From: Dehalococcoidales bacterium
Lineage (GTDB): Bacteria > Chloroflexota > Dehalococcoidia > Dehalococcoidales > UBA2162
Length of the DNA: 64,000 bases
Reading direction: 5' to 3'
Assembly: GCA_030690265.1 (NCBI GenBank)
Contig: JAUYHA010000071.1
Span: forward strand, 1 to 64,000
Part shown: piece after piece, positions 34,330 through 43,665 of the stretch
Numbering within the stretch: the first letter of the stretch is position 1
Layout: every line of letters starts with the position of its first letter
The notes under the pieces: model-generated
Databases searched by the model: none
What the model was told of the DNA's origin: nothing
What the model saw: the letters and a program-made list of their open reading frames with translations, nothing else
Translations under genes and position numbers: made by a program

Positions 34330-34470
34330 ATGCAGGCTTATTGTGTCAAGTGTCGCACCAAGAGAGAAATGAAAGATGCTAGACCCATAACCATGAAGAA
34401 CGGAAGGCCGGCGACGCAGGGAGTTTGCCCGAACTGCGGCACCAAAATGTTCCGTATTGGAAAGGCTTAA
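34330..34470 (+). CDS. 46-residue zinc-ribbon protein (DUF5679-like)
   Basis: Too short for the ORF track. ATG at 34330 with AAAGGAGGG six bases upstream, stop TAA at 34468. The peptide MQAYCVKCRTKREMKDARPI and its second half GVCPNCGTKMFRIGKA hold two CxxC pairs for one zinc. It closely resembles the short DUF5679 proteins known from Chloroflexota and Actinomycetota, function unknown. An intrinsic terminator follows 32 bases later, so it is a single-gene transcript. Confidence 0.92.
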   Translation: MQAYCVKCRTKREMKDARPITMKNGRPATQGVCPNCGTKMFRIGKA

Positions 34471-34501
34471 CACTAGATAGAGCGACTATCGCTAGCAGAG
34501 G

Positions 34502-34536
34502 AAAGGGCCGGGTATTGAAAGATACCGGCCCTTTTT
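34502..34536 (+). terminator. Intrinsic terminator of the 46-residue zinc-ribbon gene
   Basis: AAAGGGCCGG(G)TAT and ATACCGGCCCTTT pair with a single bulged G around a GAAAG-type loop, followed by TTTTT. It also lies 48 bases beyond the nrpR stop on the other strand and may help there, although the T-run is weak in that direction. Confidence 0.85.
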
Positions 34537-34583
34537 CAGTGGAGTAGTTGTTTGATTTCATTTATTGAGCAAGAACTGGTTTG

Positions 34584-35579
34584 TTAAAGTTGCCAGACAC
34601 TGCCCAGCTGCTGGTAATCGATAAGTCCGCTCTCGGCGATATTTTCAGTCTCGATTCCAGCCTCAAAGGCTGCAGCCACTGGATTGAGACCACCCAGTTG
34701 TACGATACCAAAGCGGTTTAAGTCCACCGGAATCTGGCAAACTGGCTCGCTGATATTGCCCAGGGCGTAAACCCCGCCAATGCCCGCTTCTTTGAGTAAA
34801 GCGATTTGCTCTTCGACGGCTTTTCTGGCCGGTGCCGGTATGGTGCGGAAAACGCCCAGTATTTTACCATTCCCGGTCCTGGCTGCTTCACCAACGCTTG
34901 TCATTCTGGCCTGGATGAACTGCTCGGAAGGGTCAAGAGATGTGCCGTCATACTTGATTATCGCCACGAAACGCCTTGGCCTGGCATTTTTGACTTCAAG
35001 CACACCACCAAAGCGGAACTCGGTAGGGACTCCAGCCTTTAGCAGCACTCCGTTTATAGTGACACTGCAAACGGTGGCGAAACCTGTTTTGCCCTTCGGG
35101 ACAACTACGGAGCCGAGTTTTTCGTCCTCTTGAGCTACGGCAACCAGGTCACTGACGCAAATTCCAGCCTTGAAGGCGTCCTTCATGGCTGATAATGCCT
35201 TTTTGAACTTGTCCTTATCAATTAGTGAGGTATTTATGGATAATTGCCCGCTGAGTTTTTCAGGGTTAAAAGTGGTCTGATAAGCCAGCATCTCCAGCTT
35301 CTCCCGAACGAAACCTATCTGCTGTGGTGCCAGCGCTTCCTTAACCTCTTGCCGTCCTGCCGGAGTAATCATCCTGCCATCCCTACCTACCGGCTGAGTA
35401 TAGCCGCGTTCATCGGCTATCCTCAGGTGATATCTAACGGCTCGCTCGCTTAAAAAAATGCCGTCATCCTCCAGCTGGCGGGCAATGGTAGTTGAGCCGA
35501 GAGGCTCTGATGATTCGCTTAAAATTTTGAGAATTAGTATTAGCTTGCTTTCGGCATCCGAGCCGACAAACTGTTCCAT
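34584..35579 (-). CDS. nrpR: NrpR-family nitrogen regulator (archaeal type)
   Basis: 331 residues. A winged HTH lies at about 10-75 (STTIARQLEDDGIFLSERAVRYHL), followed by one NrpR regulatory domain, about 85-331, with GGVLEVKNARPRRFVAIIKYDG and GVYALGNISEPVCQIPVD. In methanogens NrpR represses nitrogen-assimilation genes and is released by 2-oxoglutarate. Here it ends a nine-gene operon encoding glutamate synthase and other glutamine users, 11 bases after nadE, so it probably autoregulates the operon. No GGAA-N6-TTCC or GGTA-N6-TACC operator of the methanogen kind was found by eye upstream of the operon. Confidence 0.87.
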   Translation of the reverse strand: MEQFVGSDAESKLILILKILSESSEPLGSTTIARQLEDDGIFLSERAVRYHLRIADERGYTQPVGRDGRMITPAGRQEVKEALAPQQIGFVREKLEMLAYQTTFNPEKLSGQLSINTSLIDKDKFKKALSAMKDAFKAGICVSDLVAVAQEDEKLGSVVVPKGKTGFATVCSVTINGVLLKAGVPTEFRFGGVLEVKNARPRRFVAIIKYDGTSLDPSEQFIQARMTSVGEAARTGNGKILGVFRTIPAPARKAVEEQIALLKEAGIGGVYALGNISEPVCQIPVDLNRFGIVQLGGLNPVAAAFEAGIETENIAESGLIDYQQLGSVWQL

Positions 35580-35590
35580 AATCGGTTTCT

Positions 35591-37366
35591 TTACTCCTGG
35601 TTTTTGGCGTTATCCCCTTTGAATCTGTTGGTAATGGGCAGCCTTCTATCCCTGCCGAAGGCACGGGGAGTTATCTTAACCCCCGGCGGTGCCTGGCGGC
35701 GCTTGTACTCGCTGCCGTCTACCAGGCGGGCTGCCCGCTTGACCACCTGTTCATCAATTCCCATAGCAATAATCTGCTCAACACTTTTATCTTCCTCAAC
35801 ATAGGCGGTTAATACCGGGTCGAGCAGTTCATAGGGAGGTAAAGTATCAATATCTTTTTGCTCCGGCTTCAGTTCCGCCGAGGGGGGTTTATCTATGATT
35901 ACGGCCGGTATTAGTTCTGACCCGGCAAGTGAATTTCGGCATCTGGCAAGTTGGTAAACCATTGTCTTGGTGACATCCTTAATTACGGCAAAGCCACCAG
36001 CCATATCTCCGTATAATGTTGTGTAACCGGTAGCCATCTCGCTTTTGTTACCCGTGGTCAGCACCAGCCAGCCGAACTTGTTTGACAGTGCCATGAGGAG
36101 ATTACCCCGGATACGTGCCTGAATATTTTCTTCGGTTACATTGGGTTGGGTACCTTTGAAAGGCTCCGCCAGTGTATCCAGATATGCCTGGAATACCTTT
36201 TCGATGGGAATGGTCATCAGTTTTATACCCAGATTTGCCGTTAAAAGCTCGGTATCTGACAGGCTGCCTTTGGAAGAATATCTTGAAGGCATAGCTACCC
36301 CGATTACATTCGACTTGCCCAGGGCGTCAAGGGCGATGGTTGCCACCAGGGCTGAGTCTACGCCTCCGGAGAGACCTATCAGCACTTTCTGAAAGCCGTT
36401 TTTCCGGACATAGTCATGGGTGCCCAAAACCAGAGCCTTGTAGACCTCAGCGGGCAGGCTGTAACTTTCAACCTGCCTGTCGGGCAACAGCGGTTTTTCA
36501 GTGGTGAAGGGAGCCTCAGAAATTATTGTTTTTCTGGTTTGTCCCCATTCTTGCTCCCGGCTGCGCGGTAATCTCTTTCTCCACCTGGGGTCATGAAGGC
36601 GAGCCCGAAACACGGATTCAACGTCAAGGTCAGTTACTATCAGGTCTTCTTCAAACTGTTTTCCTCTGGCTATCAATTGGCCCTTCTCGTTGGCTATCAC
36701 GCTGTTGCCATCAAACACCAGCTCATCCTGTCCCCCCACCAGGTTGTTATAAGCAAAAATAGCCACATTGTCGGCAGCACGTGTCGCTATCATTCTTTCT
36801 CTGGAGCTTCCTTTGCCAAAGTGGTAGGGGGAAGCACTGATGTTGACGATAACCTCAGCCCCGGAGTAAGCCTGAGCAGTAGCCGGGCCTGACTCGTACC
36901 AGATATCTTCGCAGATAGTGACACTAACCGTGACGCCGGCGATGACATAAACAGGATATTCGCTCCCTGCCCGGAAATAGCGGTTCTCATCAAAGACGCC
37001 GTAGTTGGGCAGAAATATCTTGTGGTAGACACCAGCAAGTTTGCCATCATGGATTACAGCGGCGGCGTTATAGATATCTTCTCTGGCATCAACGAAGCCA
37101 ATCATGATGCTGAGTCCTTTTGAAGCCTCAGCTACCTTTTCCAGAGACCGCAGGTTTTCGGTGATAAACTGGGGCTTAAAGAGCAGGTCTTCCGGGGGAT
37201 AGCCGCAGATGGCAAGCTCGGGAAAAGTAAGCAGGTCTACACCCAGAGACCTGGCTTCGTCACTGGCTTTCAGGATTTTTCGCCTGTTACCGGCAAAGTC
37301 GCCCACGGTGGTGTTAATCTGAGCCATACCAAGGCGCAATCGGCGTCCGTCAACCCATGACGGCAT
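35591..37366 (-). CDS. nadE: Glutamine-dependent NAD+ synthetase
   Basis: 591 residues. N-terminal nitrilase-like glutaminase domain (about 10-270) with Glu in LTFPELAICGYPPE, Lys in YHKIFLPNYGVF and Cys in VTICEDIWYE. C-terminal synthetase domain with pyrophosphate loop GLSGGVDSALVATIALD and GNKSEMATGYTTLYGDMAGG. It amidates nicotinate adenine dinucleotide with glutamine as ammonia donor. It lies between gltB3 (46 bases upstream) and nrpR (11 bases downstream), consistent with a nitrogen-controlled set of glutamine consumers. Confidence 0.96.
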   Translation of the reverse strand: MPSWVDGRRLRLGMAQINTTVGDFAGNRRKILKASDEARSLGVDLLTFPELAICGYPPEDLLFKPQFITENLRSLEKVAEASKGLSIMIGFVDAREDIYNAAAVIHDGKLAGVYHKIFLPNYGVFDENRYFRAGSEYPVYVIAGVTVSVTICEDIWYESGPATAQAYSGAEVIVNISASPYHFGKGSSRERMIATRAADNVAIFAYNNLVGGQDELVFDGNSVIANEKGQLIARGKQFEEDLIVTDLDVESVFRARLHDPRWRKRLPRSREQEWGQTRKTIISEAPFTTEKPLLPDRQVESYSLPAEVYKALVLGTHDYVRKNGFQKVLIGLSGGVDSALVATIALDALGKSNVIGVAMPSRYSSKGSLSDTELLTANLGIKLMTIPIEKVFQAYLDTLAEPFKGTQPNVTEENIQARIRGNLLMALSNKFGWLVLTTGNKSEMATGYTTLYGDMAGGFAVIKDVTKTMVYQLARCRNSLAGSELIPAVIIDKPPSAELKPEQKDIDTLPPYELLDPVLTAYVEEDKSVEQIIAMGIDEQVVKRAARLVDGSEYKRRQAPPGVKITPRAFGRDRRLPITNRFKGDNAKNQE

Positions 37367-37412
37367 CGTTATCGCCCCCTCGTCTCATCATATTGCATTT
37401 TTACCTTGCCCC

Positions 37413-38171
37413 TCAGTAGGTATAGAGTCTCCCGTAAGGTCGGAGCCAGCGGGGGAACAGCTTGATGAACTTGTGTTTTAGTATCTCCTCAGATTCGTAG
37501 TTAAAATGGGCTGCGAATTCACCAACAAATTGGTGAAGAACCTGATAGTCGTCTTCTTGAAGCTCCGTAATGCCAACTTCTTTGCCCAGCTGGTAATCTT
37601 CAACATTACCTCTCAGATAGATGACGCCGCCGTGCATTCCGGTTCCGATAAATCTGGCTTTGTGAGGCTCGTTTTCTCCGAGATTCAGACCCAGGAGAAT
37701 CAATACCCCGCCCGCCATATACTCGCCGAGGAAGTCCTGGGCAGTGCCGCCGATGACGAGCACCGGTTTTTTCTCCTGGTACTCCTTCATATGGATGCCA
37801 GCCCGGTAGCCGACATCCTCCCGGACATAGATTTTACCACCTCTAGCCGATAGACCAATAATGTCCCCGGCACGCCCATGAATAATTATCTCTCCCTCAT
37901 TCATCGTGTTGCCGCAGCCGTCCTGGGCATTACCGCGGACAATAATCCTCGGTCCGTTCATAAAGGCTCCCAGGTCGTTGCCCGGGGTACCGAATATCTC
38001 AAGTTCTATCGGCTTATTGAGGTCAGTGCCAATATATCTCTGCCCGTAGACATTGTAAAGTTCGACCTTTCGGGTACCATTCAGGGTTGCCTCCCTCAGG
38101 CTGGCGTTAAGTTCCCGGTAATGAAGGCCGGTGGCATCTATTTTGACTATTGAGTTGTCTTTCTTTGCCAT
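37413..38171 (-). CDS. Glutamate synthase GXGXG-domain subunit
   Basis: 252 residues forming only the right-handed beta-helix (GXGXG) domain that ends the large subunit of classical bacterial glutamate synthase. Seen: GTPGNDLGAFMNGPRIIVRG, DGCGNTMNEGEIIIHGRAGD and GTGMHGGVIYLRG. In the archaeal-type enzyme it is a separate polypeptide, as here. It starts two bases after the gltB2 stop. Structural and domain-coupling role. Confidence 0.92.
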   Translation of the reverse strand: MAKKDNSIVKIDATGLHYRELNASLREATLNGTRKVELYNVYGQRYIGTDLNKPIELEIFGTPGNDLGAFMNGPRIIVRGNAQDGCGNTMNEGEIIIHGRAGDIIGLSARGGKIYVREDVGYRAGIHMKEYQEKKPVLVIGGTAQDFLGEYMAGGVLILLGLNLGENEPHKARFIGTGMHGGVIYLRGNVEDYQLGKEVGITELQEDDYQVLHQFVGEFAAHFNYESEEILKHKFIKLFPRWLRPYGRLYTY

Positions 38172-38173
38172 TG

Positions 38174-39679
38174 CTAACTTCCTGCCATGGGTACTCCCAG
38201 AATTTTAAGCTCGGTATCAGTTAAGCCGACACCTCTCAGGTGCAGGCGGTTGCCCCGCAGGCTCTCCAGAGCATTGATGCCCATCCCACCCAGTATATCT
38301 TTCAGTTCAAGGCTCCAGCCCCGAAGCAGGTTAGCCAACCGGCGAGCGCCGATGTCCGGGTTGACCCTCTTGGTCAAGCGCAGGTCAGTGGTGGTGATAC
38401 CCCAGGCACATTTGCCGGTATGACACTGCTGGCAGACGGTGCAGCCCAGGGCGATAAGAGCGGCTGTGCCGATATAGACAGCGTCAGCGCCAAGAGCGAT
38501 AGCTTTAGCCACATCACCGCTGTTTCTTATCCCTCCCGAAACGACAACGGAAGCCTGGTTGCGGATGCCTTCCTGCCTTAAGCGGCTATCCACCGAGGCG
38601 AGGGCCATCTCAATGGGAATGCCAACATTATCGCGAATAATCTTGGGAGCCGCACCGGTAGCCCCTCTGAGTCCGTCGAGGACGATGATATCGGCCCCGC
38701 CTCTCACCATACCGCTGGCGATAGCAGCCGAGTTATGGACGGCGGCAATCTTGACAGCTACCGGTTTGGTGTAGTTGGTTGCCTCTTTCAGGGCATAGAT
38801 AAGCTGAGACAGGTCTTCAATAGAGTAAATATCGTGCTGTGGTGCCGGTGATAGGGCATCAGTGCCCTGGGGAATCATCCGGGTCAGCGATATCTCGGCG
38901 CTGACCTTTTCTCCGGGCAGGTGTCCGCCAATTCCAGGCTTAGCTCCCTGACCAATCTTAATCTCAACTATACTGGCTACATCCAGGTATTCAGCATGAA
39001 CGCCGAAGCGCCCGGACGCTACTTGAACGATGGTGTTTTTGCCATATTTGTATAGACTGGAATGAAGCCCGCCTTCTCCGGTATTCCAGAGGGTGCCCAT
39101 CTCTGTGGCGGCTCTGGCTAAAGACTCATGCACATTAAGGCTCACGGCTCCGTAAGACATAGCAGCAAACATCACCGGTACTTCCAGTTTTACCTGGGGA
39201 GGCAGTTCTGTTTTCAAATTGAAGGAATCTAAATCTATGTCCAGCCGGTCGGGTTTTCGTCCCAGATAGGTGGTAAGCTCCATTGGTTCACGAAGCGGGT
39301 CAATGGAGGGATTGGTTACCTGGCTGGCATTAAGTACCAGATGGTCCCAGTAGACGCGCTGGCCCTTATCATTACCCATACCAGTAAGGAGCATCCCGCC
39401 GCTTTCCGCCTGTTTTATGATGTCTTCAATAATTTCGGGACGCCAGTTATAGTTTTCCCGGTAGTCCAGCGGCCTTCGGCTGATAGTCAAGGCTCCGGTG
39501 GGGCAAAAGAGCACGCAGCGGTGGCAGCCGACACAGTTTTCCTCACAGCTCCTTACCGCGTCATCTTCAGCATCATAGTAATGAGTGTCGAAGGTGCACT
39601 GATTGAGACAGACCTGGCAGCGGATGCACCGCTCATCGTCCCGCTGGACTATGAATTTGGATGGTAGATAGGTCTTCAT
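38174..39679 (-). CDS. Glutamate synthase FMN/ferredoxin central subunit
   Basis: 501 residues. An N-terminal two-cluster ferredoxin segment (CIRCQVCLNQC and CVGCHRCVLFCPTGAL, about 18-65) precedes the FMN-binding synthase barrel (about 100-490). The 3Fe-4S motif CTVCQQCHTGKC lies late in the barrel and GGIRNSGDVAKAIALGADAV binds FMN phosphate. It condenses ammonia with 2-oxoglutarate to glutamate. The built-in ferredoxin domain is a feature of archaeal-like split GltB2. It works with GltB1 and GltB3 in this operon. Confidence 0.94.
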   Translation of the reverse strand: MKTYLPSKFIVQRDDERCIRCQVCLNQCTFDTHYYDAEDDAVRSCEENCVGCHRCVLFCPTGALTISRRPLDYRENYNWRPEIIEDIIKQAESGGMLLTGMGNDKGQRVYWDHLVLNASQVTNPSIDPLREPMELTTYLGRKPDRLDIDLDSFNLKTELPPQVKLEVPVMFAAMSYGAVSLNVHESLARAATEMGTLWNTGEGGLHSSLYKYGKNTIVQVASGRFGVHAEYLDVASIVEIKIGQGAKPGIGGHLPGEKVSAEISLTRMIPQGTDALSPAPQHDIYSIEDLSQLIYALKEATNYTKPVAVKIAAVHNSAAIASGMVRGGADIIVLDGLRGATGAAPKIIRDNVGIPIEMALASVDSRLRQEGIRNQASVVVSGGIRNSGDVAKAIALGADAVYIGTAALIALGCTVCQQCHTGKCAWGITTTDLRLTKRVNPDIGARRLANLLRGWSLELKDILGGMGINALESLRGNRLHLRGVGLTDTELKILGVPMAGS

Positions 39680-39687
39680 TTTTTCTC

Positions 39688-40464
39688 CTAGGTTCGTATC
39701 GGAATCTCCCGTTTTGCAAGGTATTCTTTTATCTGGCTGATAGAATAAGTCCCGTAATGGAAGATGCTGGCGGCAAGCACCGCATCCGCCTTGCCCGAGA
39801 CCAGGGCTTGATAGAGGTCTTCCGGGTTGCCGGCGCCGCCGCTGGCAACTACGGGCACGCTAACGCTCTCAGAGATGGCTCTCAGCAGTTCCAGGTCGTA
39901 GCCTGCTTGAGTGCCATCGGCGTCGATGCTGTTTACCACGATTTCACCGGCGCCCAGGGCAACAGCCTTTTTCGCCCACTCGATGGCATCCAGCCCGGCA
40001 GGGCGGCCGCCGTTAGCTCCGGTGTGGGTGAATACCTCCCATCGTGGAGGGCTTGAGCCGGGAACCCGTTTGGCATCCATGCCCAGGACAATACACTGGC
40101 TGCCGAACCGCCGGGCGCCTTCCGTAATGAGGTCCGGGTTCTGGACGGCAGCGGTGTTGATGGAGACCTTATCAGCACCGGATTCCAGCATGAGGCGCAT
40201 ATCCTCCACGCTGCGGAGACCGCCACCGACGGTAAGGGGAATAAATACCTGGCTGGCGGTGCGTTTCATTACCTCCAGCATGATGGGGCGCTCATCGCTG
40301 GAAGCCGTGATGTCATAGAAGACCAGCTCGTCAGCGCCTTCTTCGTTATAGAAGGCAGCCAGCTCCACCGGGTCACCAGCGTCACGGTGGTCCTGAAACT
40401 TGACCCCTTTGACCACCCGCCCGTTCTTCACATCCAGGCAGGGAACTATTCTCTTGGTCAGCAT
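39688..40464 (-). CDS. hisF: Imidazole glycerol phosphate synthase cyclase subunit
   Basis: 258 residues, (beta/alpha)8 barrel. Catalytic Asp in [16 protein letters not shown] and Asp in [14 protein letters not shown], phosphate sites [12 protein letters not shown] and [15 protein letters not shown]. It uses ammonia from HisH to make IGP and AICAR in histidine synthesis. It is wedged between gltB1 (one base upstream) and gltB2 (eight bases downstream), away from the main his locus and separated from its partner hisH by two genes of the same operon. Confidence 0.97.
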   Translation of the reverse strand: MLTKRIVPCLDVKNGRVVKGVKFQDHRDAGDPVELAAFYNEEGADELVFYDITASSDERPIMLEVMKRTASQVFIPLTVGGGLRSVEDMRLMLESGADKVSINTAAVQNPDLITEGARRFGSQCIVLGMDAKRVPGSSPPRWEVFTHTGANGGRPAGLDAIEWAKKAVALGAGEIVVNSIDADGTQAGYDLELLRAISESVSVPVVASGGAGNPEDLYQALVSGKADAVLAASIFHYGTYSISQIKEYLAKREIPIRT

Positions 40465-40465
40465 T

Positions 40466-41617
40466 TCATACTGCCTCCCCCGCCGTTACTTTTTCTTTCC
40501 TGGCTTTCTGCTTCCGGGCTGGCGTTTTCAGCCTGGCGACAACCGGTTCTCCGCCCATAGGAATCCAGACTTTATCCAGTTCAGGAGATATCAGGCGGAT
40601 AGCCGATTCCTCCGAGGAGAGATAGAGCATATCACCTTTTTCTCCTACGGTTAGCGGGCGCAGCCTGATGCGGTCGTTCAAGCCTATCATTTCACCGTGG
40701 TGGGCGATTATTACTGCAAAGGGCCCGTTTAAGAGCAAGCTACCGTATACCTGGCGCAAAGCTCTCATCAGGTCCTGCTCTCCTGACGGCATACGTTCAA
40801 TTTCGCTCCAGAAGGGTGGTGCCAGTATTTTGGCTGTTATTTCCAGGGGCATATTGTGCTTGCGCATGAGCAGGTCAATTGCGTAAGCCACTACTTCGGT
40901 GTCCGTCTGCATGGTGCAGGAATAGCCGAACTGCTCCAGATAGCGGCGGTTAATTCCATAGGAAGAAATCTCGCCGTTGTGAACAACGGTCCAGTCCAGA
41001 ATACAGAAGGGGTGAGCCCCACCCCACCAGCCTGGGGTGTTGGTGGGAAAACGTCCGTGGGATGTCCATAAATAACCCTCATACTCTTCCAGTCCGAAGT
41101 AGTCGGCTATCTCCTCCGGGTAGCCTACTCCCTTGAATACCGCCATATTCTTGCCGCTGGAAAAAACAAAACTGTCGCTCAACCTGGTGTTTATTTCCAT
41201 CACTCTGTCCACGACATAATCATCTTCAGATTGTTTTTTGAGATGGTGCTGACCTATCTTAAGAAAGTAGCGCCATACCGCCGGAGGGTTGGTGATTTTT
41301 GGTGTTGGTCTGGTCGGCACTTCCTCCTGGTAGACCGGCTTGAAATGCTGCTGGAGAAATGCCTCCGTTTCCTGCTTTCCTTTCTGGCTCAGGTACATAA
41401 TATGGAGGGCATAGCAGTCGGCGTACTCAGGGTATAAGCCGTAGACAGCGAATCCGCCGCCCAGCCCGTTGCCCCGGTCGTGCATATTGGCAATAGCCCT
41501 GATGACACCTTCTCCGGAAAACCTCCTGCCCGAGGTATCCATGGCGCCGAAGATAGAGCAGGCGTCAATTACCTTGCTTTCTTGATAAGGGTTATTAACT
41601 TGCCAGAGGTCTTTCAC
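40466..41617 (-). CDS. Glutamate synthase glutaminase subunit (class II GATase)
   Basis: 383 residues of stand-alone class II glutamine amidotransferase. The nucleophile would be Cys20 in [13 protein letters not shown], exposed after removal of a 19-residue propeptide, as in GltB. Other conserved parts: [19 protein letters not shown] and [10 protein letters not shown] for glutamine binding. It releases ammonia for the central GltB2 subunit. A Lys/Arg-rich tail ([13 protein letters not shown]) ends the protein. It follows the FAD oxidoreductase by 26 bases. HisF starts one base after its stop. Confidence 0.93.
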   Translation of the reverse strand: MKDLWQVNNPYQESKVIDACSIFGAMDTSGRRFSGEGVIRAIANMHDRGNGLGGGFAVYGLYPEYADCYALHIMYLSQKGKQETEAFLQQHFKPVYQEEVPTRPTPKITNPPAVWRYFLKIGQHHLKKQSEDDYVVDRVMEINTRLSDSFVFSSGKNMAVFKGVGYPEEIADYFGLEEYEGYLWTSHGRFPTNTPGWWGGAHPFCILDWTVVHNGEISSYGINRRYLEQFGYSCTMQTDTEVVAYAIDLLMRKHNMPLEITAKILAPPFWSEIERMPSGEQDLMRALRQVYGSLLLNGPFAVIIAHHGEMIGLNDRIRLRPLTVGEKGDMLYLSSEESAIRLISPELDKVWIPMGGEPVVARLKTPARKQKARKEKVTAGEAV

Positions 41618-41643
41618 TTCAGTTCTTCCTGGAATACGGAATG

Positions 41644-42990
41644 CTATTCGCCGACGAGTATCTCTTCAGCCTGTTCAACAGCGGTCACCGGAGAGCCTGC
41701 TGTTGAAGGCAGCCACGCCAGGCGCTGCCGCCAGATTTCTTCAGGGAGAGAAGACAGGCCAAAATCGTCAGCAACCAGTACCTGCTTAAAAGTCCCGACA
41801 TTTATTCTATCTTTCATCAGGTTGTAAATAATGCCTGACTTCTCAATATCACCACTGAAGACCATGCCCACAATCAGTCCATCCTTCAAGACTATTTTCC
41901 GGTAGATGGAGTCGTCCCTGGAGCTGATTACTTCGTATCTATCATCGGGCGGGGCTACTATGCCTGCCGAGACGATATTGGTGCCAAAGTATTTTATTGA
42001 GTTCATTGCTGTGCCCCCGGGATATTCTGCCAGAATACCGGCCATGTTCAAGCCGGCAACCCTGCCTCCCGAGTAAGCGTTAGGCCAGATAGGGGTGAGG
42101 CGGTTCTCTCCGTAAACGAAATCGTAAGCCTCGGCTACGTCGCCGCAGGCATAAACATCGGGTCGGGAGGTAGCCATATGGCGGTCAACAACTATGCCCC
42201 GGTTTACCTTTATTTCGGTGCCGGTGACAAGCTCGGTGCGCGGCCGGACACCGATGGCTATAATTACCATTTCGCAGGGCAGCGTCTGGCCGTCATCGAG
42301 GCTGACGCCGGTGGCTTCACCGGGCAGGTAGCTGGTAATTTTCTCCACAGTATGTCCTGTTATAACTTCAACCCCGGCTTTCTTCAGGATTTTCTCTTTC
42401 AAGGCTGAGGCTTCTTCATCAAGGATAACATTTAGGACACGGTCCTTCATCTCAATGATGGTGGTCTCGACATCCCGTTTCACCAGTGCTTCCGCAACGC
42501 TTACCCCGATGAGCCCGCCGCCGATGACTACAGTTCTTACCTTTCTGCGGTGCTCAGCCAGGAACTGGTCAATTGCCCTGGCGTCATCAAGTCTGGTAAA
42601 GGTAAAGACTCCCTGCAGTTCAATACCCGCCATTGGGGGGAGAATAGGCGAACCGCCGGTAGCCAGCAGCAGTTTCTCCCAGCCAAGTGTCTGACCATTT
42701 TCCAGCTCAACGGTATGTTTGGGGAAATCGAGCTTTACCACTTTCTTACCGAGAATCGTCTGGATGTGGTTCTTTTCGTAGAAATCAGGGGGACGGAAGA
42801 GCATCTTTTTCAGGGGACGCCTCTCGGACAGGTGCTCGGCGATAAGGGGTCGTGAATAGACGGGGTAAGGCTCATCGGAAATAATGCTGATTGCGCCGGT
42901 CTTATCCAGCGTACGGATAGCTTCAGCCGCCCCGATACCACCGGCCGAGTTGCCGATAATCAAATACTTTATTTTCTCTATTTTTGCCAT
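41644..42990 (-). CDS. FAD/NAD(P)-dependent oxidoreductase (NirB/rubredoxin-reductase type)
   Basis: 448 residues. N-terminal FAD motif YLIIGNSAGGIGAAEAIR, mid-protein NAD(P) motif TVVIGGGLIGVSVAEALV, second FAD contact VYACGDVAEAYDF, and a dimer/C-terminal domain to about 400. It has no cysteine pair like disulfide reductases. In this operon it most likely passes electrons from NAD(P)H to glutamate synthase, doing the job of the missing GltD, with the neighbouring ferredoxin. This is inference from context. It lies between hisH (19 bases) and gltB1 (26 bases). Confidence 0.9.
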   Translation of the reverse strand: MAKIEKIKYLIIGNSAGGIGAAEAIRTLDKTGAISIISDEPYPVYSRPLIAEHLSERRPLKKMLFRPPDFYEKNHIQTILGKKVVKLDFPKHTVELENGQTLGWEKLLLATGGSPILPPMAGIELQGVFTFTRLDDARAIDQFLAEHRRKVRTVVIGGGLIGVSVAEALVKRDVETTIIEMKDRVLNVILDEEASALKEKILKKAGVEVITGHTVEKITSYLPGEATGVSLDDGQTLPCEMVIIAIGVRPRTELVTGTEIKVNRGIVVDRHMATSRPDVYACGDVAEAYDFVYGENRLTPIWPNAYSGGRVAGLNMAGILAEYPGGTAMNSIKYFGTNIVSAGIVAPPDDRYEVISSRDDSIYRKIVLKDGLIVGMVFSGDIEKSGIIYNLMKDRINVGTFKQVLVADDFGLSSLPEEIWRQRLAWLPSTAGSPVTAVEQAEEILVGE

Positions 42991-43009
42991 CTCTTACCGC
43001 CTGATTTAC

Positions 43010-43639
43010 TTATCTTCCCGTTACTTCCGCTCCCAGAGCAATTTTAATGAAATTATCGTACATCTTGAGACCGAGTTCTCCGCTCTTCTCCGGGTGAAAC
43101 TGGGTGGCTATCAGGTTCCCCCGGGCAATGACACTGGCCATTGAGATACCGTATTCAGTCTCACCGATGACGAACGATTTGTCCTCCGGTTCGGCGTAGT
43201 AGCTGTGGACAAAGTAAAAGTTCGCTTCATTGGCTATGCCGTCAAAAATAGGGTGGGATTTGGTCTGTTTTACCTGGTTCCAGCCCATGTGGGGAATCTT
43301 CAAGCCCTGAGGAAGCCGGCGAACCCTTCCGGGGATGATATCCAGACACTCATGCCGGCCGCCTTCCTCGGTTGCCGTGAACAAAACCTGCAACCCGATA
43401 CAGACACCGAAAAAGGGCCGGCCTTCGGCAATAAGATGCCGTATCGGGTTGACCAGTCCCAGTTTCTTCAGGCTGGCTACGGTATCAGCCGCCGCCCCGA
43501 CTCCGGGCAGAATAACAACCCGGGCAGACAGCACCTCATCCGGGCTGCTGGTTACCTCTGGCTGGTAGCCCAGTTTATTGATGGCGTTAGCTACACTGCG
43601 GAGGTTGCCACTGCCGTAATCAATGATAGTAATTTTCAT
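43010..43639 (-). CDS. hisH: Imidazole glycerol phosphate synthase glutaminase subunit
   Basis: 209 residues from the ATG at 43637-43639 (MKITIIDYGSGNLRSV) with GAGGG upstream; the longer track start is rejected. Class I GATase triad: Cys in GVCIGLQVLF, and His and Glu in ATQFHPEKSG. It hydrolyses glutamine and channels ammonia to HisF. It sits second in the nitrogen operon, while HisF is three genes later. The other his genes are on the opposite strand at 45.9-54.1 kb. Confidence 0.96.
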   Translation of the reverse strand: MKITIIDYGSGNLRSVANAINKLGYQPEVTSSPDEVLSARVVILPGVGAAADTVASLKKLGLVNPIRHLIAEGRPFFGVCIGLQVLFTATEEGGRHECLDIIPGRVRRLPQGLKIPHMGWNQVKQTKSHPIFDGIANEANFYFVHSYYAEPEDKSFVIGETEYGISMASVIARGNLIATQFHPEKSGELGLKMYDNFIKIALGAEVTGR

Positions 43640-43665
43640 ATCATTCCCTCGAACCGGGCCCACAG

